Below are positions 1 to 8,819 of a DNA stretch of 64,000 bases, one piece after another. A program made the translations under genes and the position numbers. Where the stretch lies: assembly GCF_028863665.1 (NCBI RefSeq), contig NZ_JARBFX010000014.1, positions 49,557 through 113,556 of the forward strand, in the 5' to 3' direction. Source of the DNA: Aquabacter sediminis. Its GTDB lineage: Bacteria; Pseudomonadota; Alphaproteobacteria; Rhizobiales; Xanthobacteraceae. The notes beneath the pieces were generated by a model. That model was not told the DNA's origin. It ran no database searches and saw nothing but the letters and a program-made list of their open reading frames with translations. Each line of letters starts with the position of its first letter. Position 1 is the stretch's first letter.

Positions 1-2
1 TG

Positions 3-1619
3 GGCAATGGTTATGCCTGGCTGACCGCCCGCCTCGTGCGGTTCGTGGCGGTGGTGCTGGTGGTCTATGCGGGCATCCTGGCCTTTGGCGGCCACCTGTT
101 CGTCTCCACGCCGCAGGGCTTCATCCCGCAGCAGGATCGCGGCTACCTCATCGTGGTCGCGCAATTGCCGCCGGGTGCCGCCATGCAGCGCACGGAAGAG
201 GTGATGCAGCGGGCCGCCGATCTGGTGCTGGGCACGCCCGGCGTCGGCCATATCGTCAACATTGCCGGCTTCTCGGGCGCCACCTTCACCAACGCGCCGA
301 ATGCGGGCGCCATGTTCGTCATCCTGGAGCCGTTCAGCGCGCGCGAGAATGACCCGGGACGTTCGGCGGGGGCGGTGCAGCGGCAATTGTTCGGCAAGCT
401 CGCCTCGATCCAGGAAGCCATGATGATCGTGGTGCAGCCGCCGCCCGTGCAGGGCATCGGCAATGCCGGCGGCTTCCGCATGATGGTGGAGGACCGCACG
501 GGCGCTGGCTACAAGGCGCTCCAGAACGCCACCTATGCCATGATGGGTGCGGCGGCCCAGACGCCGGGGCTGATGCAGGTCTATTCGCTGTTCGAGACTT
601 CCACCCCCCAGATGTATCTCGACATCGACCGGGCGAAGGCGCAGCTCCTGCAGGTGGACATCGCCAATGTGTTCGCCGCCCTCCAGACCTATATCGGCTC
701 GAGCTATGTGAACGACTTCAACCTCTTCACCCGCACCTTCCGGGTGCAGGTGCAGGCGGATGCGGCGTTCCGCATGGACCCGAACGACATCCTGAAGATC
801 CGGGTGCGCAATGCCACCGGCGAGACCGTGCCCCTCGGTTCGTTCACGACCATGCACGACCTCACCGGCCCCTATCGCGTGGCCCGCTACAATCTTTATC
901 CGGCGGCGGAGCTCGATGGCTCGCCGGCGCCGGGCTATTCCCAGGGCCAGGCCATGCAGATCATGCAGGGTCTCGCCGCCCAGGTGCTGCCGCAGGGCTT
1001 CGCCTACGAATGGACGGCGCTCGCCTACCAGCAGCAGCGGGCCGGCAACACCGCCATCTTTGCCTTCGCGCTCGGCGTGGTGTTCGTCTTCCTGGTGCTG
1101 GCGGCCCAATATGAGAGCCTGACCTTGCCATTGGCGGTCATTCTCATCGTGCCCATGTGCCTGGTGGCCGCCTTGGGCGGGGTGATCCTGCGCGGCATGG
1201 ACAACAACATCCTCACCCAGGTGGGCTTCGTGGTGCTCATCGGCCTGGCGGCCAAAAACGCGATCCTGATCGTGGAATTCGCCAAGCAGCTGGAGGACCA
1301 GGGGCAGGGGCGGCGGGAAGCGGCGGTGGAGGCGGCGCGTCTGCGCCTGCGTCCCATCGTCATGACCTCGCTGGCCTTCATCCTGGGCGTGGTGCCCCTC
1401 GTCTGGGCGGTGGGCGCGGGCGCAGAGCTGCGTCAGGCGCTGGGAACGGCGGTGTTCTCCGGCATGATCGGGGTGACCATCTTCGGCCTCATCTTCACGC
1501 CCGTCTTCTATGTGTTCGCCCGCTGGATCGCGTCCTTCGGCAAGCGCAAGGAGAAGCCGGAAGGCAAGCCCGACGATGACCACCGCCCGCAAGGCGACTA
1601 TGTCGCCCCGGCGGAATAG
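3..1619 (+). CDS. RND multidrug efflux transporter, HAE1 family, C-terminal part (5' end outside window)
   Basis: Inner-membrane proton-driven pump subunit of the AcrB/MexB type, which works with a periplasmic adaptor and an outer-membrane channel. The reading frame is open from base 3 and already lies inside the protein, so a GTG at 36 is internal rather than the start. About 538 residues are visible, roughly the C-terminal half of the usual 1040-1060. A hydrophobic segment near the beginning corresponds to TM7, then comes a large periplasmic domain to about residue 345, then a cluster of five membrane segments. The family signature GLAAKNAILIVEFAKQ and a charged cytoplasmic C-terminal tail are present. 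The preceding adaptor gene is not in the window. Substrates cannot be told from sequence. Confidence 0.93.
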   Translation, partial: GNGYAWLTARLVRFVAVVLVVYAGILAFGGHLFVSTPQGFIPQQDRGYLIVVAQLPPGAAMQRTEEVMQRAADLVLGTPGVGHIVNIAGFSGATFTNAPNAGAMFVILEPFSARENDPGRSAGAVQRQLFGKLASIQEAMMIVVQPPPVQGIGNAGGFRMMVEDRTGAGYKALQNATYAMMGAAAQTPGLMQVYSLFETSTPQMYLDIDRAKAQLLQVDIANVFAALQTYIGSSYVNDFNLFTRTFRVQVQADAAFRMDPNDILKIRVRNATGETVPLGSFTTMHDLTGPYRVARYNLYPAAELDGSPAPGYSQGQAMQIMQGLAAQVLPQGFAYEWTALAYQQQRAGNTAIFAFALGVVFVFLVLAAQYESLTLPLAVILIVPMCLVAALGGVILRGMDNNILTQVGFVVLIGLAAKNAILIVEFAKQLEDQGQGRREAAVEAARLRLRPIVMTSLAFILGVVPLVWAVGAGAELRQALGTAVFSGMIGVTIFGLIFTPVFYVFARWIASFGKRKEKPEGKPDDDHRPQGDYVAPAE

Positions 1620-1643
1620 CCGGGACGAACGATCCTGACGCTC

Positions 1644-1681
1644 ACGTCCCGTCCCGGCCTCCGGGGCGGGACGTTTGCTTT
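1644..1681 (+). terminator. Rho-independent terminator after RND gene
   Basis: A 14-bp stem, ACGTCCCGTCCCGG pairing with CCGGGGCGGGACGT (one wobble/mismatch), with a 3-base loop followed by a T-rich stretch. It lies 24 bases after the RND stop codon and separates that gene from cobT. Confidence 0.75.
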
Positions 1682-1783
1682 CAAGGGCCCGACTTGACCC
1701 GCGCGGGGACGCGGTGCAGTTCTCCCGCCCAATCCTTGCGCGCGCCCCCGCGCGCCCCCACGACCCCGCTTGCGAGTCCTTCC

Positions 1784-2818
1784 ATGTCCCTCCCGCCGAA
1801 CGCGTCCGGTCTTCCCTTCGACGATATCCGCAACCTCGTCGCCACCATGCCGGGGCCGGACATCGGCGCCCGGGTGCTCGCGGAGGACCGCCAGTCGCAG
1901 CTTCTCAAGCCGCCGGGCGCACTGGGGCGGCTGGAGGAGATCGCCATTCACCTCGCCACCTGGCAGGGCAAGGGCATTCCCACCGCCGACCGCCCCATGG
2001 TGGCCGTGTTTGCCGGAACCCACGGGGTCACCGCCCACGGGGTCTCGCCCTATCCCTCCGCCGTGACGCGGCAGATGTTGGATGCCTTCACGGCCGGCAA
2101 GGCGGCGGTGAACCAGATCTGCGCCACCTTCGATGCGGGCCTGCGCGTGTTCGACTTGGCGCTTGACCTGCCCACAGGCGACATCACCCGCGAGGCGGCC
2201 CTCGACGAGCGGGCCTGCGCCGCCACCATGGCCTTCGGGATGCAGGCCATTGCCGGCGGGGCGGATGTGCTGATCCTCGGCGAGATGGGCATCGGCAACA
2301 CCACGGTGGCCGCCGCCATCTGCCATGCGCTCTATGGCGGCACGGCGCAGGATTGGGTGGGCGCCGGCACCGGCGCCACCGGCGCGGTGCTGGAGCGCAA
2401 GATCGAGGCGGTGCGTACCGCTGTCGCTCTTCACGGCCCCGCCAGCGGCGGCGATCCGCTGGAGGTGCTGCGGCGCCTGGGCGGGCGCGAACTGGCCGCC
2501 ATTGCCGGCGCCATCCTCGCGGCCCGCCATGAGCGGGTGCCGGTCATCCTGGACGGCTATGTGGTGACCGCCGCCGCCGCCATTCTCCAGGGTCTCGATC
2601 CCGGGGCCCTGGACCATTGCCTGGCCGGGCATGTATCCGACGAGAAGGCCCACCGGGCGCTGCTCGACCATCTGGGCCTGCGCCCGCTTTTGGATTTCGG
2701 CATGCGTCTGGGCGAAGGCTCGGGCGGCGCGCTGGCGGTGGGGCTCATCAAGGCGGCGGTGGCCTGCCACAAGGGCATGGGCACCTTCGCGGACGCCGGC
2801 GTCTCCGACAAGGACTGA
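1784..2818 (+). CDS. cobT: nicotinate-nucleotide--dimethylbenzimidazole phosphoribosyltransferase
   Basis: Makes alpha-ribazole phosphate from nicotinate mononucleotide and 5,6-dimethylbenzimidazole for the lower ligand of cobalamin. The 344-residue product matches the family length. Visible motifs are LLKPPGALGRLE near the N-terminus, the substrate-loop GEMGIGNTTVAAAI, GAGTGATG, and RLGEGSGGALAV near the C-terminus, whose Glu is the catalytic base in Salmonella CobT. A longer in-frame extension to 1694 exists, but its composition is unlike the family, so the ATG at 1784 was chosen. No cobS/cobC lies alongside. I saw no cobalamin riboswitch in the 100 bases upstream. Confidence 0.95.
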   Translation: MSLPPNASGLPFDDIRNLVATMPGPDIGARVLAEDRQSQLLKPPGALGRLEEIAIHLATWQGKGIPTADRPMVAVFAGTHGVTAHGVSPYPSAVTRQMLDAFTAGKAAVNQICATFDAGLRVFDLALDLPTGDITREAALDERACAATMAFGMQAIAGGADVLILGEMGIGNTTVAAAICHALYGGTAQDWVGAGTGATGAVLERKIEAVRTAVALHGPASGGDPLEVLRRLGGRELAAIAGAILAARHERVPVILDGYVVTAAAAILQGLDPGALDHCLAGHVSDEKAHRALLDHLGLRPLLDFGMRLGEGSGGALAVGLIKAAVACHKGMGTFADAGVSDKD

Positions 2819-2822
2819 GGCC

Positions 2823-3893
2823 TCACGCTCCCGCGCGCGGCGGAAGCCGGCGGGCGGCGGGAAAGGCGACCTCGGCCCGCGTGCCGCCCTCGGCGCGCCG
2901 GCTGAGCGCGAGCCGCGCCGCGTGGAGGTCCGACAAACCCCGCACGATGGCAAGCCCCAGCCCCGCGCCACGCCCGCTTACCGGATCGGTGGCGCTCTCG
3001 CGTGGGCGAGCGGCACCGGGCAAAGGGAGCTCGGCATCACCTATGCCCGGACCGGTATCGTCCACGCACACATAGGGCGCCCCGGATGGGGTGACACCAG
3101 CGGTAAGTCGCACCTGCCCGCCGGCGGGGGTGAACTTCACCGCATTGGCCAGCAGGTTCAGCGTGATCTGCCGCATGGCCCGCTCGTCGGCCCACAGACG
3201 GGGGGCATTCTCAAGATCGCCGACGGACAGCGAAACGCCGCGTTCCGCTGCCGAAAGGCGCATCATGTGGGCGCAATCCGCAAGCAGGGGGCCGAGGGCG
3301 ACGGCGGTCTCCAGCAAGGTGCGGTGGCCGGTCTCGATGCGGGCAAGATCGAGAATGTCGTCGGCGAGCGCCAGGAGGTGGCGTCCCGACGTGTGAATGT
3401 CGCGGGCATATCCTTGGTAGGCCGGCACGGAATGGGCGCCGAGCACGGCCTCCGCCATCATTTCCGAAAAGCCGATCACGGAATTGAGCGGGGTGCGCAA
3501 TTCGTGGCTCATCTCGGCCAGGAAACGCGACTTGGCGGCATTCTCGCCCTCCGCCTGCCGCAAGGCGGACAGCGCCGCTTCCGATTCCCGCCGTCGCACT
3601 TCCACCTCCGCTGCCAGGACGGCAACCCGGCGGCGCAGGCGATGCAGCGCGGTGGCGGCCACGCCCAAGGCGCCGGAGGCGCATCCGAGCAGCATCCGCG
3701 CACCCGATTCCGCCTCCACGCCAAGCGCGGTAACGGCACATGCCGCGGCGGCGGCCCACAAGGCGGGCAGCAGGAGGGGCGAGAGCAGGGCGGGCAGGGA
3801 GGTCACCGGCAGGTCGAATCCTGGATCCTGCGCCCGTGCCGCCGGTTCGGGGGGCAGGGCGTGCCGGTCGCCAGAGGGAAAGGGTCGGTCCAT
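2823..3893 (-). CDS. membrane-bound sensor histidine kinase
   Basis: A 356-residue HisKA/HATPase_c kinase that would autophosphorylate on His and pass phosphate to an unlinked response regulator. Two N-terminal hydrophobic segments (about residues 33-58 and 67-83) lead into a coiled coil (85-118). The H-box FLAEMSHELRTPLNSVIGF puts the phospho-His near residue 130. N-box NLLANAVKFTP, G1 DDTGPGIG and G2 GAGLGLAIV are all present. There is no recognisable periplasmic sensor domain and no adjacent regulator gene, so the signal is unknown. The ATG at 3893 was chosen because translation upstream of it is Arg/Ser-rich shadow sequence. The gene is convergent with cobT, with only 4 bases between the stops. 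Confidence 0.9.
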   Translation of the reverse strand: MDRPFPSGDRHALPPEPAARAQDPGFDLPVTSLPALLSPLLLPALWAAAAACAVTALGVEAESGARMLLGCASGALGVAATALHRLRRRVAVLAAEVEVRRRESEAALSALRQAEGENAAKSRFLAEMSHELRTPLNSVIGFSEMMAEAVLGAHSVPAYQGYARDIHTSGRHLLALADDILDLARIETGHRTLLETAVALGPLLADCAHMMRLSAAERGVSLSVGDLENAPRLWADERAMRQITLNLLANAVKFTPAGGQVRLTAGVTPSGAPYVCVDDTGPGIGDAELPLPGAARPRESATDPVSGRGAGLGLAIVRGLSDLHAARLALSRRAEGGTRAEVAFPAARRLPPRAGA

Positions 3894-3970
3894 GGCCCTT
3901 GCAGTCCGCGCCCAAGCGGAAGGGTGAGTCCCTCCGCATGAGGATGGGATCGACTCCTGCGGCAAGAGGG

Positions 3971-3985
3971 TTAGCAGAAGGTTAA
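3971..3985. promoter_or_regulatory. possible CtrA-type binding box (TTAG-N7-TTAA)
   Basis: TTAG, seven bases, TTAA, in an AT-richer patch about 80 bases upstream of the sensor-kinase start. It matches seven of eight positions of the alphaproteobacterial CtrA consensus TTAA-N7-TTAA. Chance occurrence is possible; the window also encodes the CtrA co-regulator SciP. Confidence 0.3.
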
Positions 3986-4110
3986 CGGGCGGCGAAGCCA
4001 AGTGCCGCCAGCGTTTGCGTGCCCAGGAATCTCGGCCCTGGGTGGCTTGGGCGCCACGCTTGGTGCGTCGAAGATTGCATACATCCCGGAAGGATGGCAC
4101 CTGATCGGGC

Positions 4111-4614
4111 ATGTCCCTCCGTGACCTCCTTACCGCCATCCTCATTCTTGCGGCCCTGTCGGGGCTCGCGCGCTTCCTGACGCGCGGCGATGAGGCCATT
4201 GGTCCGGCGCGGGCGGTGGATGGCGACACGCTGGAGATTCTCGGCCAGCGGGTGCGCCTGTCCGGCGTCGACGCGCCGGAACTGGCCCAGACCTGTGGCA
4301 CGGATATGGCCCTGTGGCCCTGCGGCGCCGAGGCCCGCACCAAACTCGCGAGCCTCGTTCGAATGCATATCGTCTCCTGCCGGGGGAACCGGCATGATGG
4401 CTATGGACGCCTGCTCGCGGTGTGCTCGGTGGGGCAGGGGGACACGGCGCGGGACCTTGCCGCCGAAATGGTGACCTCTGGCCTTGCCATCGCCGCCAGC
4501 GGGCGCGGCTACAAGACCTTGCAGTCGGAAGCCCAGGCACGGGGGCGGGGCATCTGGTCCGGCCCGTTCCAGCGGCCGGCGGACTGGCGCTCGGCCCACG
4601 CCACGGGCCCCTGA
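4111..4614 (+). CDS. thermonuclease (staphylococcal nuclease homologue) family protein
   Basis: A 167-residue SNase-like (OB-fold) protein with an N-terminal hydrophobic segment (about residues 5-21) suggesting export or membrane anchoring. The core motifs are ARAVDGDTLEILGQRVRLSGVDAPE, given here in parts: VDGDTLEI (Ca-binding Asp) and LSGVDAPEL. A family-typical GRxLA-like strand (YGRLLAVC) and AxGRGIWSG near the end are also visible. It probably cleaves phosphodiester bonds outside the cytoplasm. Four cysteines might form disulfides. It stands alone and is divergent from the sensor kinase. Confidence 0.82.
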   Translation: MSLRDLLTAILILAALSGLARFLTRGDEAIGPARAVDGDTLEILGQRVRLSGVDAPELAQTCGTDMALWPCGAEARTKLASLVRMHIVSCRGNRHDGYGRLLAVCSVGQGDTARDLAAEMVTSGLAIAASGRGYKTLQSEAQARGRGIWSGPFQRPADWRSAHATGP

Positions 4615-4689
4615 CGCGTACTGTCGGCGCCTTGACGCGGCAGGCGGGCCATGGTCTGTCCACTGCAAAATGCGAGGAGACGCCGCACC

Positions 4690-5307
4690 ATGAAGCTCTT
4701 TCTCTCCGCCCGCTCGCCCAATCCCCGCCGCGTGCAGTTCTTCCTCGCCGAAAAGGGCATCTCCGTGCCCGAGGTGATGGTGGACCTCGCAGGGAAGGAA
4801 CACATGGGTGAGGCCTTCCTGCGCATCAATCCGCGCGCCAAGGTGCCGGTGCTGGAGCTGGACGACGGCACCCACATTTCCGAATCCATTGCCATCTGCC
4901 GCTATTTCGAGGCGATTCAGCCAGAGCCGAACCTGTTCGGCGCCACGCCGCGCGAGCAGGGCCTGGTGGAGATGTGGCAGCGGCAGGTGGAAATCGAGCT
5001 GATGCTGGCGGTGCAGTTCGCCTTCCGCCATCTCCATCCCGCCATGGCCGAGCGGGAGGTGCCGCAGGTCAAGGAATGGGGCGAGGCCAACAAGGCCAAG
5101 GTGATGAACTTCCTCGGCTATCTGGATCGCCACCTGGCCGACCAGGCCTATATCGCCCTTGACCGCTTCACGGTGGCCGACATCACCGCCGTCGTCGCCA
5201 TCGACTTCATGCGCGCGGCCCGGATCACCGCGCCCGAGGAGATGGTCCATCTGGCGCGGTGGCGGGCGCAGGTGTCCGCCCGCCCTGCGGCAAAAGCGGG
5301 AGCCTGA
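4690..5307 (+). CDS. glutathione S-transferase family protein
   Basis: A 205-residue cytosolic GST. The N-terminal thioredoxin-like domain carries SPNPRRVQFFLAEKGIS and the cis-Pro/glutathione-binding region KVPVLELDDGTHISESIAI. The helical C-terminal domain carries FTVADITAVVAIDF. The ATG at 4690 follows an AGGAGA ribosome-binding site. The gene is followed after 3 bases by the MBL hydrolase gene, so the two are probably co-transcribed. The substrate is unknown; many bacterial GSTs act in detoxification or aromatic catabolism. Confidence 0.9.
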   Translation: MKLFLSARSPNPRRVQFFLAEKGISVPEVMVDLAGKEHMGEAFLRINPRAKVPVLELDDGTHISESIAICRYFEAIQPEPNLFGATPREQGLVEMWQRQVEIELMLAVQFAFRHLHPAMAEREVPQVKEWGEANKAKVMNFLGYLDRHLADQAYIALDRFTVADITAVVAIDFMRAARITAPEEMVHLARWRAQVSARPAAKAGA

Positions 5308-5310
5308 CGC

Positions 5311-6054
5311 ATGCGCCTGACGGTGGTGGGATCGGGGGACGCCTTCTGCTCCGGTGGGCGGGGCACCACCTGTTTTCATGTGGAGGCCGACGGCTTCCGC
5401 ATGGCCATCGACTATGGCGGCAGTGCGCAATTGGGCTGCAAGAGCCTCGGCTTGCCCGTGGAGGAGATCGACGCCGTCGTGCTCTCCCATCTCCATGGCG
5501 ACCATTTCGGCGGGCTGCCCTTCCTCATCCTCGACGGCCAGTTGGGCACCCGCCGCGAGAAGCCGTTGCGCGTCTTCGGCCCTCCGGGCACGACGGCACG
5601 CCTCCATGTGCTGATGGAAGCCCTCTATCCCGGCATCAGCGGCAATCGCTGGCGATTCGACTGGTCGGTGGAGGAGGTGGCGCCCGGCACGCCGGGGCAG
5701 GTGGGGCCGTTCTCGCTTCTGACCACCGAGGTGCTGCATTCTTCCGGCGCCCCCTCCACGGCGGTGCGCTTCGAGGGCTTGGGCAAGACGCTCGCTTATT
5801 CCGGCGACACAGCCTGGACGCCCGCGCTGTTCGAGGTGGCGCGGGAGGCGGATCTGTTCATCTGCGAATGCTATCGCTTCGACGGCGCGCCCACCGGCCA
5901 TATGGCCTATGAGACCCTCGCCGCCAATCGCGATGGCTTTTCGCCCCGCCGCATGCTGCTCACCCATATGAGCGACGACATGTGGTCCCATGTCGGCGAT
6001 GTGGATGCCAGCCGGTTCCTGGTGGCGCGGGACGGCCTCGTCCTTGATGTCTGA
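5311..6054 (+). CDS. MBL-fold metallo-hydrolase (RNase Z-like subfamily)
   Basis: A 247-residue metallo-beta-lactamase-fold enzyme. It begins MRLTVVGSGDAF, typical of the RNase Z/ElaC-like branch, and carries the zinc-binding motif SHLHGDHFGG followed by later ligands in SGDTAW and LTHMSDD. It lacks the length and exosite of genuine tRNase Z, so a small-molecule ester or phosphodiester hydrolase is as likely. The stop overlaps the next gene by 8 bases (ATGTCTGA), indicating translational coupling with the uracil-DNA glycosylase. Confidence 0.85.
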   Translation: MRLTVVGSGDAFCSGGRGTTCFHVEADGFRMAIDYGGSAQLGCKSLGLPVEEIDAVVLSHLHGDHFGGLPFLILDGQLGTRREKPLRVFGPPGTTARLHVLMEALYPGISGNRWRFDWSVEEVAPGTPGQVGPFSLLTTEVLHSSGAPSTAVRFEGLGKTLAYSGDTAWTPALFEVAREADLFICECYRFDGAPTGHMAYETLAANRDGFSPRRMLLTHMSDDMWSHVGDVDASRFLVARDGLVLDV

Positions 6055-6721
6055 GGACGCGAGGCGGCACGGGGACGCGCGGCTGGAGGAACTGGTCGCG
6101 GCGATCCGGGCCTGCCGCACCTGCGTCGAGGCGCCTCTGGGGGCGCCCATGCCCCACGCGCCGCGCCCCGTGCTGCGGGTGTCCGCAACCGCCCGCATCC
6201 TGGTGGCGAGCCAGGCGCCGGGCACCAAGGTTCATCTGTCGGGTCTGCCCTTCACCGATGCGTCGGGCGATCGCCTGCGGGCCTGGATGGGGGTCGACAA
6301 ACCCGTCTTCTATGACGAAGCGCGCATCGCCATCGCCCCCATGGGCTTCTGCTTTCCCGGCCAGGACGCGGCGGGCGGCGACCTGCCGCCGCGCCGGGAA
6401 TGCGCCCTTCTCTGGCACGACCGCTTGTTCACCGCTCTGCCGCCCTTCGACCTGGTGCTGGCCATCGGGCGGCCGGCGCAGGCCTATCATCTCAAGCGGT
6501 TGGGCCTTGGCCATCTCCTCGGCAAGGGGCTGACCGAGACGGTGGCCAACTGGCGAGCGGTGCGGGAGGCCGGCGGCACGCGGGTCTATGCCTTGCCCCA
6601 TCCCTCCTGGCGCAACACCGGCTGGCTGAAGCGCCATCCCTGGTTCGACGCGGAACTGGTGCCGGAGCTTCAGGCCGATATGCGCAGATTTCTTCGCCCC
6701 CGCGGCGAAGAGCCGGCCTGA
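6047..6721 (+). CDS. uracil-DNA glycosylase family protein, probable Fe-S type
   Basis: A 224-residue UDG-superfamily protein expected to remove uracil or similar damaged bases from DNA. It has the active-site region SQAPGTKVHLSGLPF, followed by TDASGDRLR, and the C-terminal LPHPSWRN motif. Four cysteines spaced C-x2-C (ACRTC) and C-x16-C (from GFCFPG to REC) match the [4Fe-4S] ligand spacing of family 4 UDGs. The start at 6047 overlaps the upstream MBL gene by 8 bases. The pairing with an MBL-fold gene is suggestive, but no functional link is shown. Confidence 0.83.
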   Translation: MSEDARRHGDARLEELVAAIRACRTCVEAPLGAPMPHAPRPVLRVSATARILVASQAPGTKVHLSGLPFTDASGDRLRAWMGVDKPVFYDEARIAIAPMGFCFPGQDAAGGDLPPRRECALLWHDRLFTALPPFDLVLAIGRPAQAYHLKRLGLGHLLGKGLTETVANWRAVREAGGTRVYALPHPSWRNTGWLKRHPWFDAELVPELQADMRRFLRPRGEEPA

Positions 6722-6775
6722 GGCCGATACATCCGCGCGGCGCGTTCTATAATGCGTGCGCACCGGAGCCTTGAG

Positions 6776-7468
6776 ATGCACGCCACGTCCGCCTGCGTGT
6801 TCGACGCCTATGGCACCTTGTTCGATCTGCGCTCGGCGCTGAAGCATCATTTGACGGTGCTCGGCGCGCCTGCCGATCGCTTTCTGGAGGTGTGGCGCAC
6901 CAAGCAACTGGAATATGCCTGGACCAGCAGCCTGATGGGGCTCGACAAAGACTTTCTCGCTGTGACGCGTCAGGCGCTCGACTATGCGCTGCGGGTGTGT
7001 GGCATCGCCGATGATTCCGGCGGGGCTCTGGTGGACGAAATCGCCGAGGCCTTCATGGTGCTCGATCCGTTTCCCGATGTGGCCCCCGCCTTGGCGCAAC
7101 TGCGCGAGGCGGGGCGCCGCATCGTCATCCTGTCCAACGGCACGCTGGAGATGGTGACCACGGCGGTGGAGCGCGGCGGCCTCTCCGCGCTGGTGGACGA
7201 CGTCCTCAGCTGCGAGGAGGTGCACACCTTCAAGCCCGATCCCAGAGGCTATGACCTGGCCTGCAACCGCCTTCAGCTGACGCCGGAAGACATCATGTTC
7301 GTCGCCTCCAACACCTGGGACGTGGCGGGGGCCACCGCCTTCGGCTTCCGAACCGTGTGGGTCAATCGCGGCGCCGAACCGGCGGAATATCCCGCGCTTT
7401 CCCCGCGGGCCACGGTGTCCAACCTCATCGACCTGCGCACCCTGCTGGAGCAGGTGGAGGCCAGATGA
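6776..7468 (+). CDS. (S)-2-haloacid dehalogenase (haloacid dehalogenase type II)
   Basis: A 230-residue HAD hydrolase resembling L-DEX/DhlB, which hydrolyse L-2-haloacids to D-2-hydroxyacids. The nucleophile Asp lies in VFDAYGTLFD. The Arg/Gln region WRTKQLEYAW, SNGT, KPDPRGY (Lys and Tyr) and ASNTWDVAGA (Ser, Asn, Asp) reproduce the type II dehalogenase active site in order. That set of residues makes dehalogenase more likely than a generic phosphatase. The ATG at 6776 has GGAG 8 bases upstream; an ATG at 6752 is possible. Haloacid dehalogenation is well known in Xanthobacter. Confidence 0.87.
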   Translation: MHATSACVFDAYGTLFDLRSALKHHLTVLGAPADRFLEVWRTKQLEYAWTSSLMGLDKDFLAVTRQALDYALRVCGIADDSGGALVDEIAEAFMVLDPFPDVAPALAQLREAGRRIVILSNGTLEMVTTAVERGGLSALVDDVLSCEEVHTFKPDPRGYDLACNRLQLTPEDIMFVASNTWDVAGATAFGFRTVWVNRGAEPAEYPALSPRATVSNLIDLRTLLEQVEAR

Positions 7469-7550
7469 GGCCTTCCTCGCCGCCGCCGCCCGTGCGAAAG
7501 GAGACGCTCGGGCGAAGGCGCCTGTTCGGGGATGGAGTGGAGACGGCCGG

Positions 7551-8684
7551 ATGAGCGATGTGACCGAAAGCGGCGTGCGCGAGGCCCTGGCGAAGGTGCG
7601 AACCCCTGATGGGGTGCCGCTGTCCGCATCCCCTGCCTTGTCCGGCATCGTGGTCACCAGCGGCAAGGTCTATCTCTCCATCAATGTCGATGCCGCCCAG
7701 GCGCGGGCCTGGGAGCCGGTGCGGGTCGCGGCCGAGGAGGTGGTGCGGGCGTTGCCGGGCGTTGCCTCCGCGCTGGTGGCGCTCACCGCCGAGCGCAAGA
7801 TGGCTGGCCGGCCGGGTGGCGCGCCGCAAGGTGGGGCTCCGGCTCCAGGTGGGGCACCTCAAGGGGGCGGCAAGGCCATCGAGGTGCCCGGTGTCGGCGC
7901 CATCATTGCGGTGGCCTCGGGCAAGGGCGGCGTCGGCAAGTCGACCTTGTCCATCAATCTGGCGCTGGGCCTGCGCGACCTCGGCCTGAAGGTCGGCCTG
8001 CTCGACGCAGACATTTACGGACCCTCCGTTCCGCGCCTGTCCGGCGTGCACGGCAAGCCGGAGACCATTGACGGGCGCATGATGGTGCCGCTGGAGAATT
8101 TCGGCCTTCAGCTCATGTCCATCGGCTTCCTGGTGGACGAGGCGACCCCCATGATCTGGCGCGGGCCCATGGTCATGTCGGCGCTCACCCAGATGCTGCG
8201 CGAGGTGAAGTGGGGGCCGCTCGACGTGCTGGTGGTGGACATGCCCCCCGGCACGGGCGATGCGCAGCTCACCATGGCCCAGCAGGTCAACCTCGCCGGC
8301 GCCGTCATCGTCTCGACGCCCCAGGACCTGGCGCTGATCGATGCCCGGCGCGGCATCGCCATGTTCCAGCGGGTCAACGTGCCGATTCTCGGCGTGGTCG
8401 AAAACATGTCCTATTTCATGTGCCCCCATTGCGGGGAGCGCTCGGACATTTTCGGCCATGGCGGGGCGCGGCACGAGGCGGAGGAGATCGGCGTGCCTTT
8501 CCTCGGCGAAGTGCCGCTGCACATGCGCATCCGCGAGATGTCGGACGCCGGCTTGCCCATTCTGGTCTCCGATCCGCAAAGCCCGCAGGCGGAGGTCTAT
8601 CGCAATATCGCCCGCGCGGTTCAGGCCTCCATGGGCCGGGCCGGGGCCTCGGCGCGCAAGGCGCCGCGCATCGTGATCGAATAG
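7551..8684 (+). CDS. mrp: Mrp/ApbC family Fe-S cluster carrier ATPase
   Basis: Scaffold/carrier for [4Fe-4S] clusters in the cytosol. It is 377 residues, with an N-terminal DUF59/MIP18-like domain (about 1-85), a Gly/Pro/Ala-rich linker (about 87-110) and the P-loop NTPase domain. The deviant Walker A GKGGVGKST, DMPPGTGDAQLT and the paired cysteines of FMCPHCGE, which hold the cluster across the dimer, are all present. The Gly-rich linker is longer than in E. coli. It is probably the last gene of a run on this strand. Confidence 0.93.
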   Translation: MSDVTESGVREALAKVRTPDGVPLSASPALSGIVVTSGKVYLSINVDAAQARAWEPVRVAAEEVVRALPGVASALVALTAERKMAGRPGGAPQGGAPAPGGAPQGGGKAIEVPGVGAIIAVASGKGGVGKSTLSINLALGLRDLGLKVGLLDADIYGPSVPRLSGVHGKPETIDGRMMVPLENFGLQLMSIGFLVDEATPMIWRGPMVMSALTQMLREVKWGPLDVLVVDMPPGTGDAQLTMAQQVNLAGAVIVSTPQDLALIDARRGIAMFQRVNVPILGVVENMSYFMCPHCGERSDIFGHGGARHEAEEIGVPFLGEVPLHMRIREMSDAGLPILVSDPQSPQAEVYRNIARAVQASMGRAGASARKAPRIVIE

Positions 8685-8819
8685 CGCGGCGTCTACGCCT
8701 TTAGTACCATAGGGGGGCGGTCGCCATTGCAACCGGCTTCCGGTACAAGAATGCGGGGCGTTCCGCCGGCCGGCCTGCCGCAGCGGGATGCCAGAAGAAT
8801 TTCATAGGGAGTCTCATCC

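Noticed and set aside
1682..1783. Possible cobalamin riboswitch before cobT
   Set aside because: Only about 100 bases lie between the terminator and the start, too short, and no B12-box sequence is visible.
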